A stretch of DNA of 64,000 nucleotides from contig OZ017797.1 of the NCBI GenBank assembly GCA_963969395.1, positions 26,164,001 through 26,228,000 of the forward strand. Direction: 5' to 3'. The notes below the pieces were generated by a model, which was not told where the DNA came from, did not search any database, and saw nothing but the letters and a program-made list of their open reading frames with translations. The translations under genes were made by a program, and so were the position numbers. The DNA comes from Pseudoscleropodium purum (taxonomy: Eukaryota > Streptophyta > Bryopsida > Hypnales > Brachytheciaceae). This document shows, in pieces, positions 10,561-23,000 of the stretch (position 1 is the first letter of the stretch; the number at the start of each line of letters is the position of its first letter).

Positions 10561-13500
10561 CGTTCCTCTTAACAATCTGTAGGGGGTTTCCTATATTTCC
10601 ACAGCCGAAGAGAGAAGTGGTCCTATATATTCGAGAGAATGAGAGTGAGAAGTCACAGTGCAAAGGCAGAGTACCCTACGATGGAGTTGATCATTTGAGA
10701 GGCTTTCGAGGGTTCCTTGAGGGCTGTAAAGAAAAGTCAATTATTCCGTGGCCTTTCGATTTTTGGGATTCTCAGCTGAGTTCGAGAATTGTTACTGAGT
10801 TGGAGCATATAAATAGCTTGGAAATGCATGACCATGTGGTGACTATTATAAAATCAGATGGTAGGGAGTCCAGGCCCGTCACAGAGTCGACCACTACAGG
10901 GGAATCATCTGCTGTACGTTGTTCGAACGATCAAAATGTGAGTAGTCCTTACGGTGACTTGGTATGTTTTTTCTATTAAATGGATGCTAAATTTAGCTTC
11001 TAAGATGTTGCAGTTTTGCCTTTTGTATCTACTTGGATTATTGTTTTCTTGCAATAGCCTCAGATAATCGGCATCAACTCTACTCTCCGTGTTTCTTGTA
11101 TTTTCTGTACTTTCTTGGTGACATTTCTTCTCGAGATGCTTTTATCATTTATTCTACTTTGTTATTTGATTTAGGGTTCTTCTGTGTGAAAGAGCTTCTT
11201 CTTCTACTTTGCTTGATTGACAATAGAGAATTGAATTGTTGAGTTGCGAACAGGAAGCATGGCCGCATGCTACATCCTTGTGCACTAAGACAGATGTTAC
11301 TTGTGCTCCAATTTCATCTGCTCATGATCAAGAGACCAGGTTTGACATGTCACAATATTTAGATGGAAATATTTGCCACCTGCAATGTCATATCACTACC
11401 TGAAATATATCTTAGTTTTACTTCTTGATTTGAAGGAGGATATTATTGTTAATATGAACTGGTCATGGAATGTTATAGATCTATATTTCGTCGTTGTGGT
11501 AACAAATTGAATTTACCCACTTCTATTGTGATTATTGCAGTTTCCTGAAGCTAGAACCGAAGCACAAGATATTTTTAAGCCACAGTGGAGCTCAAAAACC
11601 TTTTGTTGCACAGCTCTGTAAAGACTTGGAAGATCATAACCACTTCCCTTTCTTTGATCAGCGTCCTAGTTCCTTACCTACAGGAGAGGAGTATAAAGCT
11701 CGAATCATTAATGCTGCCAAAAATTGTCAAGTAGCTGTGGTGGTTTTGTCGAGAGAGTACCTCAGCTCCAAATGGCCAATGCTGGAACTAGTTGAATTTG
11801 TGCGAGCAAGGAGGTCTGAAAACAAGAGCTTGAAGTTATTTCCTATTTTCTACAAGGCATCTGTTGATGATCTCAGGGGAAAAGCAATCCGAGAGGACTG
11901 GAGGCCTAGTTGGGAGAAGTTCGCTGGTGGTGACATGCATGTGGATCTTGATGAGTGGGCTGCAGCAGTTCGAGAACTTCGAAGTGTAAATGGACTCAAT
12001 TTTGAAATGTTCGGGAGCTTGGAGGTGCCCTATAGAGACAAAATTGTGGATGACATTTGCAAGCTTGTACTTCCAGATTTGCTCTTCGACACATCTAAAA
12101 TATGTGGTCGTGATCGAATTTGTGAGGTGAGTTAAAGCAAGTGCTTATACCGTACAACTATTCCATTGTTTGCATTGTGTTGAAACGATTCAACAATCTA
12201 TAGAACGATTTCGAAATCATGAAACAGTATCATGGTTGTTGTTGATGAAAGCTGAAGATAAGAAGCTCGCGACCACTAAACTTAGAAGGAACTTGGCATC
12301 ACTTAATTGTCAAAGATGCTGCCTTAATTTTGTCAATGATATTTATATTAGAGGATTTACCTAGATTGAAATATGAAACTTTGGTTGGTGTCAGTAGCTA
12401 GTAGTAGCTATGGGATGGGAAAAAATTAATTTTGAAAATTGTATGTGACTGTGTTTGTGTGTTTGCAATGTTTCTTCTTTCATTAGCATTGGTGGATTTT
12501 TTTTAAAAGATGAATTATAAATTAAAATTGATATCTCTTACTTGCAATACAATCATTGACGGTTGTATGAAGCAACTTGAAATCCTAGTAACTATTGATT
12601 CAAATACAAATGTCAATTTGACAATAAGAAATGAAAGTACTTCAATTATGTTGAAAAGTCAAGAGGAGTAGAACATTTGGTGTCTTTGAATACTAAATAT
12701 TGTTTGATTAGAACCAAGAGTAGCTTGTGCACATTAATTATATAGACCTAATTCAAAATAGTCAAATTAACCTTACCTCTTTTTATTGAAGTTTGATATG
12801 GCAATGCAAATTTATCCCTTCAATGCCTAAATCTTCTTTTGAACTTCTAGAGAATGTTAATTATATCTTTGAAAGAAAACTACTTACCTCAATGTCATGA
12901 AATTTATCATGAAGAGAAATTGTCATTTAGAGATTCAAACATTACTTTACATGAACTTGAAGAAAAAGGGATGAAACATTTACGTGAAGCATTTTGTTCA
13001 TCATCTAGATGAGAAGTTAATAGATGGACGTCAAAAGACTTAGAGGTTAATGTTTATCCATTAATGAATTGACCATGTTCAACATATCTAGAAATATGTA
13101 TTGACATGTTCTCAATTGCATTTCATGTTTTTAAATTTTTCTTACTTTTCAAAAGTTGACATTTTTTATTATCCTTGAGTGGTCATTCATAGGTGTTGGT
13201 AAGCAAGTTTCTTTTCCATGAAAAAACATCAGCACAAGTGTTGGGCTTATTTGGAATGGGAGGCTTAGGCAAAACGACAATGGCCATGGCTTTATGCAAT
13301 CATTTTGTCCAACAATTCTCAGGAAGGGTGTGCTATATAGAAATCAATGAAGGGGTGAATGTTTGTTACCGGCAACAGGTAGTGATGAGAAAGTTGCTAA
13401 GACCTCGAAATTTGCTATTACAACGTTTGAACAATGTTTTTGAGGTAATAAATAGATTCCATCATCCAAATCCAATTGATAGGCTTGTAGGTGTTCCAAT

Positions 13501-15996
13501 CGAAGATATGTGGTCTAATTTTGTTGTATTATGTTCTTTGATTGACTTGGAGATTTTGAACAACTTTGTTGTCAATTGGAATTGTAGTCATAACTATGTT
13601 TTTCTATCATCTAATTCCATTATGCATTCTTAATGAAGTTAGACCATATTCTATTAAGTATTCATTATAGTCATAATCTTTTCATCAATGTTGGTTGTCT
13701 TTCAAAAATTCAAAAGTTTAGTTTCTTTTGTCATAATAGATGGCAATTTTTAAAATTTTGTCAAATGCATTAATTTTTTTGCTAAGTCAAAATTATGATT
13801 TGCAATGAATGTTATGAATCATTGGCAGGGATGGAAGTTATTGCAAAGTGGAATGAAAGAGTATCCAATATTCTTGGTCATCGACAATGTCCAATCTCAT
13901 GGAGAGTCAAACAAAGAAGCACAAAAGTATTTAAATATGGAGTACAACTCAGGTAGCAAAATCATGGTTATCTCAAGGAGTCTAGTTGTTGTCAAAGACC
14001 TCTTTGGAGATCTAAGTTATTGCTTTGAAATGCCATGCCTAACAAAGAAAGAAGCGACTATGATTTTCTTGCAACAAGGAGCCCCAGAGATGGATTATTT
14101 TTCTCTTACCAAGGATGAAAAATGGGTTATTGAAAATTGCCTAAAAAAAGCTTGGTTTCCCTATCAAGGTGGACATTATCATCCTTTGGCTCTTGAAGCT
14201 GTGGCATCTTTTCTCCGTGATAGAAGTGAGACTTCCAATGTGATGTTGTGGAATCACTACCTACTAGAATATGAAAATGTCAAGGACATGACTCATGCTA
14301 TTGAACACATGTTCAGAATTCTTGGCTTGCAATTCTATAGCTTGGATAAAAAGACTCAACTCATGTTTGTAGATATTTGTCTATATGCACCCAAAGCACT
14401 TGAGTGTCCTATGCTCTCCAATTCACCTCTTGAAGACTTAATATCTTGGTTGGCTGGTGTTCATCAAATACCAAAAGAGGTGGTTAGATTCAAGGTTAGT
14501 TTTGCCAACTTTCTTCCTTCATTTCTTTCATTTACTTCTCATTTGATTGATCCTTTGAGTCTAAATTAAATGAAAGAATGTATTGAAAGATTTTGACAAT
14601 GTCTAATATCAAATGTGTGTAGGTTTTGGACTTCAAACGATTTGCCATGATCAATATTGTGGATACAGTATGTAAGATTTCAAAAGTGCAAGAAGTCATC
14701 GTTCATGATCTCTACAAAGAGTTCGCAATTTGGTTCTTGGGACAAGTTGATCGTGAAGAAGAAGTCCGAGGTATTTGGTGTATTGGCCAAGACAAAGGTT
14801 TCGAAAGTTCTTTACCTCCCACATTGCAATGCACTCCTCGAATTTGTTGGCCTGAGTTGAAAAGGATTCGGCTGGAGAACATCCGGTGCGATGGATTTGC
14901 AATGAGAAAATTGCAGGAATGGTGTAACGTTGTTGTTTTACAAATTGCGGGCTGCGAGAATTTGACCGCAATCAATTTGCAAGGACTGACTTGTCTCCGC
15001 CATTTGGAACTCAAGTCTCTTCGCAGTCTCAAGACCCTTACCTTCGTAGAAGATGGGAGTACTCAATCTACCAACAACAACAAGATGCACTCAACGCTGA
15101 AGCAGTTTTCACATCCGTCATTGCAGTACGTGATTATTGACAGACTCTCTTCTCTAGAGCTTCTTCCTTCTTTCAGCCCACTTATAAATTTAGTTTATCT
15201 CAAGGTAGTGGATTGTAGAGGCTTGACACAACCTCCAAGCATTCAACATTGCTCAAGTATAAAACGAATGTTGTTATCATGGGACCGAAATCAGAAGACC
15301 CTATCCAACTTGGAGGGACTCACTTCCTTACAAGATCTGACCATTAGATCCTTTGACATGACTTACACTGGTCGTGCATTGAAGCTTGAAGGTCTTAGTT
15401 GTTTGATCTCACTGGGAGCTTTGGATTTGTTCCAAGTACCAGTGGGAGACTTGTCAGGCCTGGAGAATCTTACTCGTGTTGAGTATGTTTCCTTAGTTAG
15501 TATGTCTCACTTGACGAGTTTAGTACCCTTGCACAATCTCGTGAAATCGTCACTGCATATGCTCGAAGTGAGGGACTCCGGGGAAGATAGATTGAAGTTG
15601 TACGATGAGCTGAGAGCGTTGCGATTTATGATTAGGACTCGCCAGCTGAAGGAAGGTTTTATAACCCACACCCCTTCCAAGATCAATATCTCGAGGGTAA
15701 GTCCTATTGACCTATGTTGCGTGAATCTATTGAAGATTTGAAATTTTGGGCATTATATTATATTTACCAGATGGGTAGCTTTACTGCGACTTTTGCATTT
15801 GTAAAGATCATTGAATATCGATGCTTAGATTGATTGTACAGTTTTGAGTGTCTTTATTTGATCGCACCTTAATCCTTTCAAACCATGGCTCTGATAGGCA
15901 GATCAATGGAGGAGATTGTCATCTGTCTATCGATTGAAGGTCGACGTGCGAACAATTTCTCGTAAAAGAGATAAGAGACGTGTATGGAGTATATGA
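10530..15996 (+). CDS. TIR-NBS-LRR (TNL) immune receptor, seven exons
   Basis: Exons 10530-10961, 11254-11339, 11541-12126, 13193-13444, 13829-14494, 14623-15696 and 15898-15996 all have GT-AG borders and compatible phases, giving about 1064 residues. Residues 1-172 are an unrecognised N-terminal region. The TIR domain (about 180-330) begins KIFLSHSGAQKPF and keeps SSKWPMLELVEF, with a glutamate at the place of the TIR NADase residue. The nucleotide-binding domain shows a P-loop GMGGLGKTT (about 389), kinase-2 IFLVIDNV (about 465), RNBS-B GSKIMVISRS, a GLPL-like HPLAL, and an MHD variant VHD (about 701). Leucine-rich repeats fill about 755-1030. In the family, effector sensing drives ATP binding and oligomerisation, and the TIR domain makes nucleotide signals. 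All exons are open, so this copy may be functional. Start and last exon are the least certain parts. Confidence 0.85.
12127..13192 (+). other. Long intron between the TIR and nucleotide-binding exons
   Basis: AT-rich sequence of 1066 bp begins gtgagt and ends ttcatag. No gene or element was recognised inside. Placement of this intron between the TIR and P-loop exons is normal for TNL genes. Confidence 0.75.
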
Positions 15997-17209
15997 TATC
16001 TGCGCAGATATGGTGGCCAGTAAGGTGGTGACGGGACCTCAAGGTGTGAACGAGCACGAGTTGTTGAGAGAAGGCCAAGAGGATTCGCAGAAAAGCCCAG
16101 GTTTGTAGAATTGGTTAAGCGTCTAAGGAAATTAACATGCGGTATTGATGCTAAAACGGTGAGAGACGAATTCCTGGTTTTTAGGACTTCTTGAGTTAGA
16201 GAATGTATGTCATTTATTAATGACTGATATGCATCATCGTGCTTTCCAGTTTTGACAATTCATAAGATATTCTGCAAATATCTCAAAATTGTGTTCTTTT
16301 CTGTCTCCTAGCATTTAGTTCAATGAATTCGGTATAAAGTGGTTGTCTTCGCTTGATCAACAGTTGCTTTGAACATTAAATGAGAATTCACATGATATGG
16401 AAACGAATTGAGGGAGTGACATGATAAGGGGAAGTTATTATTTAACCTGAACGGTCGTAAATCTCTCATAATATGCTTGCCCAAGTCATTAATTTTAGTG
16501 TAGCCATGCATGTTTTAACACGATGGTGAATAAATTATAAGTTGGTCCACGGCAATTTGAAAAGATATTGCGGAGATCCTTACAATTCCTGAGGAGAATG
16601 ATACCAGCGGTGAATTCACAGTCAAAATTGTGTTTTGGGATTTCGTTGAAATAATTCACCGGGTTTAAGTTCCCGCTGCCAACTTGAATCCTCTACAGAA
16701 TGGTAGTGCGCTCGCAGAATTCATTTAGCTGTGCTTCAATTGTGAGGGACCGACTCAAGATTTGCTCGGCGCTACTTGTAGGTTTGGTAGTTTTTCGACG
16801 ACAGTTTCCATGCTCTCACCTCCACGACCAAGCTATGTAGAAGAATCAAGCATATGTAACTCTAGTATCACTCCATCTCTGCGAACAGGAGTGTACTCAA
16901 TTCAATCCTCAAAATCTACTCACTCAAAGACAAGAAGTTCCAAAAATTTGCTGTCAATAAGAATAGAGCAGAATCAATTAACTATACATGTATGTACCAA
17001 TGCCATCAAAAGGAAGAGCATCCTCTCACTGGCTACACCGCTGCACGACAACAGCTATCCCTATCAATATGAGATCCATTGTAATCCTCTACGAAGCAGG
17101 CACTCGCTCCAACCCTAAGGTTATTCGATAATACTGGCAGTGCAAAATGCCTGACATTAATCCTTACCGGTAGCTATGGAAGTTTCTGGTCACCATAATC
17201 GAGTTGGAT
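15997..17209. other. Intergenic between convergent genes
   Basis: This holds the 3' flanks of the receptor gene (plus) and the two-domain Bet v1 gene (minus). An open frame at 16762-17118 has no similarity and sits where the 3' untranslated region of the minus-strand gene is expected. Confidence 0.5.
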
Positions 17210-18419
17210 TCAAGCCTTGGCAGCAGATTCGAAGGCCTTCCACACAGCCACCACGAACTTGTTCTCCAAAGTGCTATTCTCTTCGACGGGCACGTAGGTG
17301 GCAGTCCACGTAGCGGTGGTGGTGCCCTCGGTCGGACCAGGAGCGAATTGCATCACGGCGGAGACGTGCTTGAAGCGGGGATCGCCTTTCAGCACCGTGT
17401 AGCCCACTTTCTTCGTGGCCGAGTCGAGCACGTCCAGTCGCTCCAACACTTCTCCGCCGTTCGGAATTGCTGCACACATTCAACGTTCGATGTAAGCACT
17501 GATTTCACAGTAATGTCAATACCCTCTGTTTTCGCCATGGCAGACGAGGGCAAATTCAACTGTGTAGCAACTCTACTGGTGTGAAAGACGATGTGAAACA
17601 GGAAGAGAGAAAGATGGATTGATTCTCTTAGCAAATGTGCGTACCAGGACCCATCTTGCACGCGCGGACGCTGCCAGGCTCGCCGCTTCCCTGGACGAAC
17701 GAGATGGATTCGAAGATCTGGGGCAGGGCCTTCGGAAGGACGGCGTTCTCGTCCTTCACCACCTTCCAGATGGCGTCAGGCGATGCGTCCAGCACCTCCG
17801 TGTGCGTCGCGGTTTTCTTCGCCAGGATGGCTTTCTCGAACGTCTTGAACATGAGGATGCTGATGTTCTTGATGTGTTCCGGAGGGCCGGCTTCGCCCAC
17901 GGGGTCGTACTTGGCCGTCCAGGTGGCCGCCGTCTGCTTCTCGCCCGTGGCTTCGAAGTGCACGTCGGCGGTGAAATTGGTGTACCTCGGATCGCCCTCC
18001 ACGACGGTGTAGCTCAACGTCCTCGTGGCATCGTCCACCTTGTCCAGACGCTCCTTTGCAGCTCCAGCTTGGGGAATGGCTGCACACAAGGACGTTTAAG
18101 CAGTTAGCTAACAGGAGAGTAGCTGCTAAAAATTAATTCCTCGCAATGTCACTGATGAGCTTACAGATTAAAATGAATCACGCAGCAACGATCAAATTGA
18201 TTCCTTCCAGAATGCCAAGGAAAGGACGAATCCCCACATACCAGGTCCGAAGTGCAAGACTCGGACGGTGCCAGGGCCGCCATTGCCTTCCAGAATCTCC
18301 GCACTGGAGAAGTACTCGGGGAGAAGGTCGGGCAACACCTTGTCGGAGTGCTTGCAGCATTCCCAAGCGTCCTGAGCTCCGCAGTTGAGAACCTCAGTGT
18401 GTGAGAGAGTTTGCGCCAT
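17210..18419 (-). CDS. Protein with two fused Bet v1-like domains
   Basis: Three minus-strand exons (18419-18242, 18079-17645, 17469-17210) join in phase 1 through GT-AG introns and give 290 residues. Domain 1 spans about 1-147 and domain 2 about 149-290. Each begins with the same plan: HTEVL, a glycine loop (EGNGGPGT in domain 1, GSGEPGS in domain 2), a GP at the splice site, AIP after it, then KERLDKVDDAT or LERLDVLDSAT, EGDPR or KGDPR, and TWTAKY or TWTATY. Both introns sit at the same point of the respective domain and in the same phase. Usual Bet v1 / PR-10 / MLP proteins have one domain of about 155 residues, so this is a tandem fusion. The fold binds hydrophobic small molecules; no signal peptide is visible, so a cytosolic place is likely. 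The DNA is notably GC-rich, unlike its surroundings. Two separate transcripts cannot be excluded, but domain 2 lacks its own start in a spliced model. Confidence 0.85.
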
Positions 18420-18529
18420 CTTCTCTAAAGTCTAGAATCTCACTCACTGATGCAAAGAGCAATTCAAGTTGAGAGGAAAGTGACGATCTTGAGCACTGAT
18501 GGTTGATGATGGGAGACTGAGCTTGTGCG

Positions 18530-18542
18530 GGGGTATATGTAT
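18530..18542 (-). promoter_or_regulatory. Possible TATA box of the two-domain Bet v1 gene
   Basis: On the minus strand the sequence reads tacatatacccc about 115 bp before the ATG at 18419, a reasonable TATA distance plus a short 5' untranslated region. It is a single-motif guess. Confidence 0.3.
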
Positions 18543-18569
18543 TGCACCTGATCGGAAAGCGTCCCGGAA

Positions 18570-19720
18570 GTGTCACCATAAGTCAATTGCACGATGACCA
18601 TTTGCGAATTCCGATGCAATCTTGTAACGCTTTTCAACAGGGCGTGATTATTCAAGAGTATTGACACAGGACATGGCGGACCTGTTCCTTCCTGGATTAG
18701 AACCCAATTCTGATAACAGTCGGATGTCTGCCTGTCACTGTTTGCTTGCAGAATCATGTTTTTACATCTAGACGATGAGATTTGCTTCAATTCCGCAATT
18801 CTCTCTTTTACGAAACCATTCACGGAGTTCAGTAATTAACAATCTGCAACTGGGTAGCTGAAAATTAACAATTTGCGTGACAAATATCGCCCAGGAATGC
18901 AGATTTTGGGTTGAAATCGGTGCCACCGTGAACTGAATTTCCGAGGAGATCTTGCATGTGGACAAAATTCTAATCTTTCTGCACTTCGGAAGACGGTTTC
19001 GAGAAGAGAGAACCTTCCAACAGCAGCAGCAGAGTCAACCGAAGTCTGCGTGTTTTAGTCAAAACGCAACATTGGAAGAACTCGACATTTCTCATGCTGA
19101 TGCAGAAAGATGGACAAGGAAGTCAATGAGCTTTTGTTGAAACCTTCGGAGTTGGGTTGACACGACGCGAATGGGATGGATGAAATTTTCGAGAGCCGAC
19201 GGACGGAATGTGGAAGGGCTGGATGAAAATGGAGGTGGTGGTCAAACATCCATTGATCCATTAAATTATGCTTACTTTTTTTTATTATGTTGTGGCAACT
19301 GCATAGGGCATACTAGTAAACTTGAAAGCAAGGAAAATCTAATTTTGGGTACGATATCTTTGGCATTGCTTAATGGAATAGGAATTTTGGAAAAAGAAAA
19401 AGAGATGATAAAGAGGGTAGGGCTTGACAAAGAAGTCGTGGTGATTTTTGCAATGTTTTGGATGAGATACAACAAATGTTGCATAATATAAACCATTTTA
19501 GGGTAATGTGGAAATAAATGAATGATTGGTAGATCATTCATCAATAAAGACGAGAAATATATAATCATTGATTACCCGGGTTTGCCTCAATTTTGTCGAA
19601 TAATGAAAAATCAACTATAGTGATAATGAAAAGCACATTTTTTTGGCAATGGGATTTGTATATTACATAGGTATTTCTTCATAGACATGCTAGACAAAGT
19701 CACTATAAAAAATACATATG
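18570..19720. other. Intergenic, no supported gene
   Basis: Upstream flank of the Bet v1 gene. An open frame at 19171-19491 runs into AT-rich sequence and looks accidental. Confidence 0.45.
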
Positions 19721-20930
19721 GATTTTGTACCAAATTAAGGTACACAACACTCTTAGAACTACAAGTTTTAGAACCCAAATTTTTTTATATAATTCATGGA
19801 TCGTTTAATAAATTTGAATAAGGCCATAAACTATGACAAAAGATCATGTTCATAACATAAAAGTTGAAGCTTTCAATATTCTCAAACATTGACTTTTGTT
19901 TCAAAGTTCAAAAATTCTTGAACAAGTTAAGATTTAGTTCCCAAAAGGCAACCTAATTAAATAATTACATATTTAAATTTTATGTACTTGTCATATGTTT
20001 GCATTCTTGCATTATTTAAAATATGAAAGGTCCCTCGTGGGCCACAATTGCGTACTATAAAGTGAGGAGTTTAAGAATGTTGGTAAGGAATTAAATTTGT
20101 ACTTGTGTTAGATTTCAATCAAGTCAAGGGGCTCAATTCTTGGTATTTAGTTGAAAGGAGCAACTAGTGGTAATAATCCACTTGAATGTCAACTCCAAAA
20201 TTCTAACATAAATTTATCACTTCAAAGTTACATTTGTGTACATTAATTTTTTTTCTGAAATAATGATTGGGCCCTTTCAAGTGGACTAAAATATTTTCAA
20301 TTGCTTTGCACATTATTTTCAAAGCTAAAATGTCAAGATTTCCTAATTTTGAATGTGATATATTGATGGAAATCAATTTGTAGATTTTTGTGTTAGTTTT
20401 CTTACATTTGTAAGATTGAAATTCTTACAACTTCTTTCAATAAATTTTCTATAGATTGAGGAATATAAATGTAAGAAATCAACTTTTTTAATTTGAAAAA
20501 TTATCCTTTATAAGAAAATTGAAAAAACTATTAAAATAAAAATCTTTAGAGGTCACCATAATTAAAAATAAAAACTTTGAATTCAATAGAAAAAAAAATC
20601 CTTTTGAAAATTACACATATTCAATCTATAATTGATTTTAGAAGAAACTTACAATTTCAAATTTTATTAAAAAAATATTAGTAAACTTGGTAATTGATCT
20701 ATTAATATGAATCTAATAATATATAGATCATATTTTACAACTTTTGTTTGAAAGATTAAAGTGAATCACATCATAACAACATCAATTTCATTACATTGTC
20801 AAAACTTTTGTACTCTTCAAGGTACATGCCTTGAAACATACACCTATTTATATCCAAATTCTTAGAGCTTTGTGCACATGAATGTCTTAATTCTAGTCTC
20901 AATTTTACAAAATTAAAGATTAGTATTGGT
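19721..20930. repeat. Dispersed AT-rich repeat, first copy (order A-B-C)
   Basis: Segment A (about 19721-19982) begins gattttgtaccaaattaagg. B (about 19985-20372) and C (about 20380-20930) follow directly. All three recur between 21501 and 23000, with B inverted. No protein is encoded that I can see. C-like sequence also occurs near 3.15-3.45 kb and, reversed, near 36.6-36.85 kb, so this belongs to a dispersed family. Confidence 0.75.
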
Positions 20931-20998
20931 TGTCATCTCAAACTCTCCATATCAACCACCAATTGAATTAGTATTGAGCCAAACTATGAATGGTCTCA

Positions 20999-21283
20999 TT
21001 AGAAGATTTTGGGGGCCTATGGATGCCTACGAGTTATCACAGCCTGCGAATGCAGGAAACAAGTTCGACGCAACGGTCTAACGTGGCCAAAACTCTACCA
21101 CATCATTGACCAAAAAAAAAAAAAAAAAGATTAATTCTTTTTGCATTTGGAGACAAAAAAAATTATTAGAAAAAAAAAATTCTGACAGTGGGCTGTTCCC
21201 CTTGTTGTGGGGAATAGCTACAAGGAATAGCTGCGGCGGAATAGGCCTAAAATAGGCTTCTGGACCCCCAAAAACTCTTCTAA
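20999..21283. mobile_element. MITE-like element, TTAGAAGA family, 285 bp
   Basis: Ends are ttagaagattttggggg and, reversed, ttagaagagtttttggggg. The outermost bases allow a TA target duplication (Tc1/mariner style), but this is not proven. The interior is GC-richer than the flanks and shares phrases such as ggatgcct and aggcttctgga with the copy at 58402-58528. It lies in the spacer between the two copies of the A-B-C repeat. Confidence 0.65.
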
Positions 21284-21500
21284 TGTAAAAATTCTATTTG
21301 GTCAACATAAGATGACATAATACTTTCCTAATTCACAATATCTCAATACAATTTCAATCAATTTCCTAACAATATTATTTCAATCATTATTGATAATGCA
21401 CTAAATTAGCACCTGTGATTTGAGGGAATTAAAAAATGTACTTGCTAGTATTAATTCAATCACATTGAATTTGTAATATCAAAATAAACAAATAACTATA

Positions 21501-23000
21501 GATTTTGTACCAAATTAAGGTATACAACACTCTTAGAACTATAAACTTTGGAACCTGAATTTTTTTTATATGATTCATGGATCTTTTAATAAATTTGTAT
21601 AAGGCCATAAACTATGACAAAATGTCATGTTCAAAGTTAGAGCTTTCAATATTCTCAAACATTGGCTTTTGTTTCACAGTTCAAAAATTCTTAAACAAGC
21701 TAAGATTTAGTTCCCAAAAGGCAATCTAAATAATTACATATTCCATCAATACATCACATTCAAAATTAGGAAATCTCAACATTTTAGTTTTGAAAAGAAT
21801 GTGCAAAGCAATTGAAAATACTTTAGTCCACTTGAATGGGCCCAATCATTATTTCATATGAAAGAAAATTAATGCACATAAATGTAACTTTGAAGTGATA
21901 AATTTAAGTTAGAATTTTGGAGTTGACATTCAAGTGGATTATTACCACTAGTTGCTATTTTTGACTAAATACCAAGAATTGAGCCCCTTGACTTGATTGA
22001 AATTAACACAAGTACAAATTTAATTCGATACCAACATTCTTAAACTCCTCAATTGTGGGCAATTGTGGCAATTGTGGCCTATGAAGGACCTTACATTCAA
22101 ATTTTAAATACTACAAGAATGCAAACATATGTCAAATACACAAACTTTTGTAGATCATTAGGAAAAATCTGAGCTGTAGGAGGGCCATTGAAGTTTGGAT
22201 TTTTGGCATGCCACAATGCAAGTACAAAAAAATAAAAAATGATTTTTTTCAAAATTAAAAATATAAAAAATATGAAAATATTATAAAATATTAAAGTATT
22301 AGAAAATTATTAAAATCTGATGTGGTGTTGATGTCGCACAAGTAGGGTCACATTAGCTGCTTTCGTTAAAAAATTTAAAAAATTTAAAAAGAGTTTGAAT
22401 TCTTCTCTAATTGCACTCGGGGGGGTTCAAAACTCACAAACCTCCCAAAGGATGAGATTTTTTCTAAAGTTTTGTGTTAGTTTTCTTACATTTATACAAT
22501 ACATTCTTACAACTTCTTTCATTAAATTTTAATTTGAAAAATTATCCTTCATAATAAAATTGAAAAAATTATCAAAATGAAAATCTTTAGAAGTCATCAT
22601 AATTAAAAATAGAAATTTTGAATTCAATAGAAAAAAAATCCTTGTAAAAATTACACATATTCAATCTATAGTTGAAATTTGAAGAAATATACAATTTCAA
22701 AATTTATTGAAAAATATTAGTAAATTTGGTAATTGATCTATTAATATGAATGTAATAATATATAGATTATATTTTACAACTTTTGTTTGAAAGTCATTGT
22801 TAAATTATTATTGTCTGAAGTGAGTCACATCATAACAACATTAATTTCATTACAGTGTTAGAAATTCACAACTTTTGCACTCTTCAAGGTACATTCCTTG
22901 AAACATAAACCTACTCATGTCCAAATTCTTAGAGCACATGAATATCTTAATCCTAGTGTCAATTTTACAAAATTGAAGATGAGTATAGATTGTAATGTCA
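21501..23000. repeat. Dispersed AT-rich repeat, second copy with inverted middle segment
   Basis: A' (21501-21741) matches A in direct order. B' (21742-22140) matches B only as its reverse complement: ccatcaatacatcacattc corresponds to the end of B. C' (about 22468-23000) again matches C in direct order. A 310-bp element separates B' from C'. Confidence 0.75.
22158..22467. mobile_element. MITE-like element inserted in the second repeat copy, 310 bp
   Basis: Imperfect terminal inverted repeats: ttaggaaaaatctgagc at the left, ttagaaaaaatctcatcc when the right end is reversed. The undisrupted first repeat copy reads gtagatttttgtgttag at the matching place (about 20380), giving an empty-site comparison for the insertion. 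Confidence 0.6.

Noticed and set aside
16762..17118. 118-residue plus-strand frame
   Set aside because: Serine-rich without a domain and located in the expected 3' untranslated region of the two-domain Bet v1 gene.
17628..18107. Long plus-strand frames over the Bet v1 gene
   Set aside because: They are mirror frames of GC-rich coding sequence; the minus strand gives a coherent protein with splice signals.
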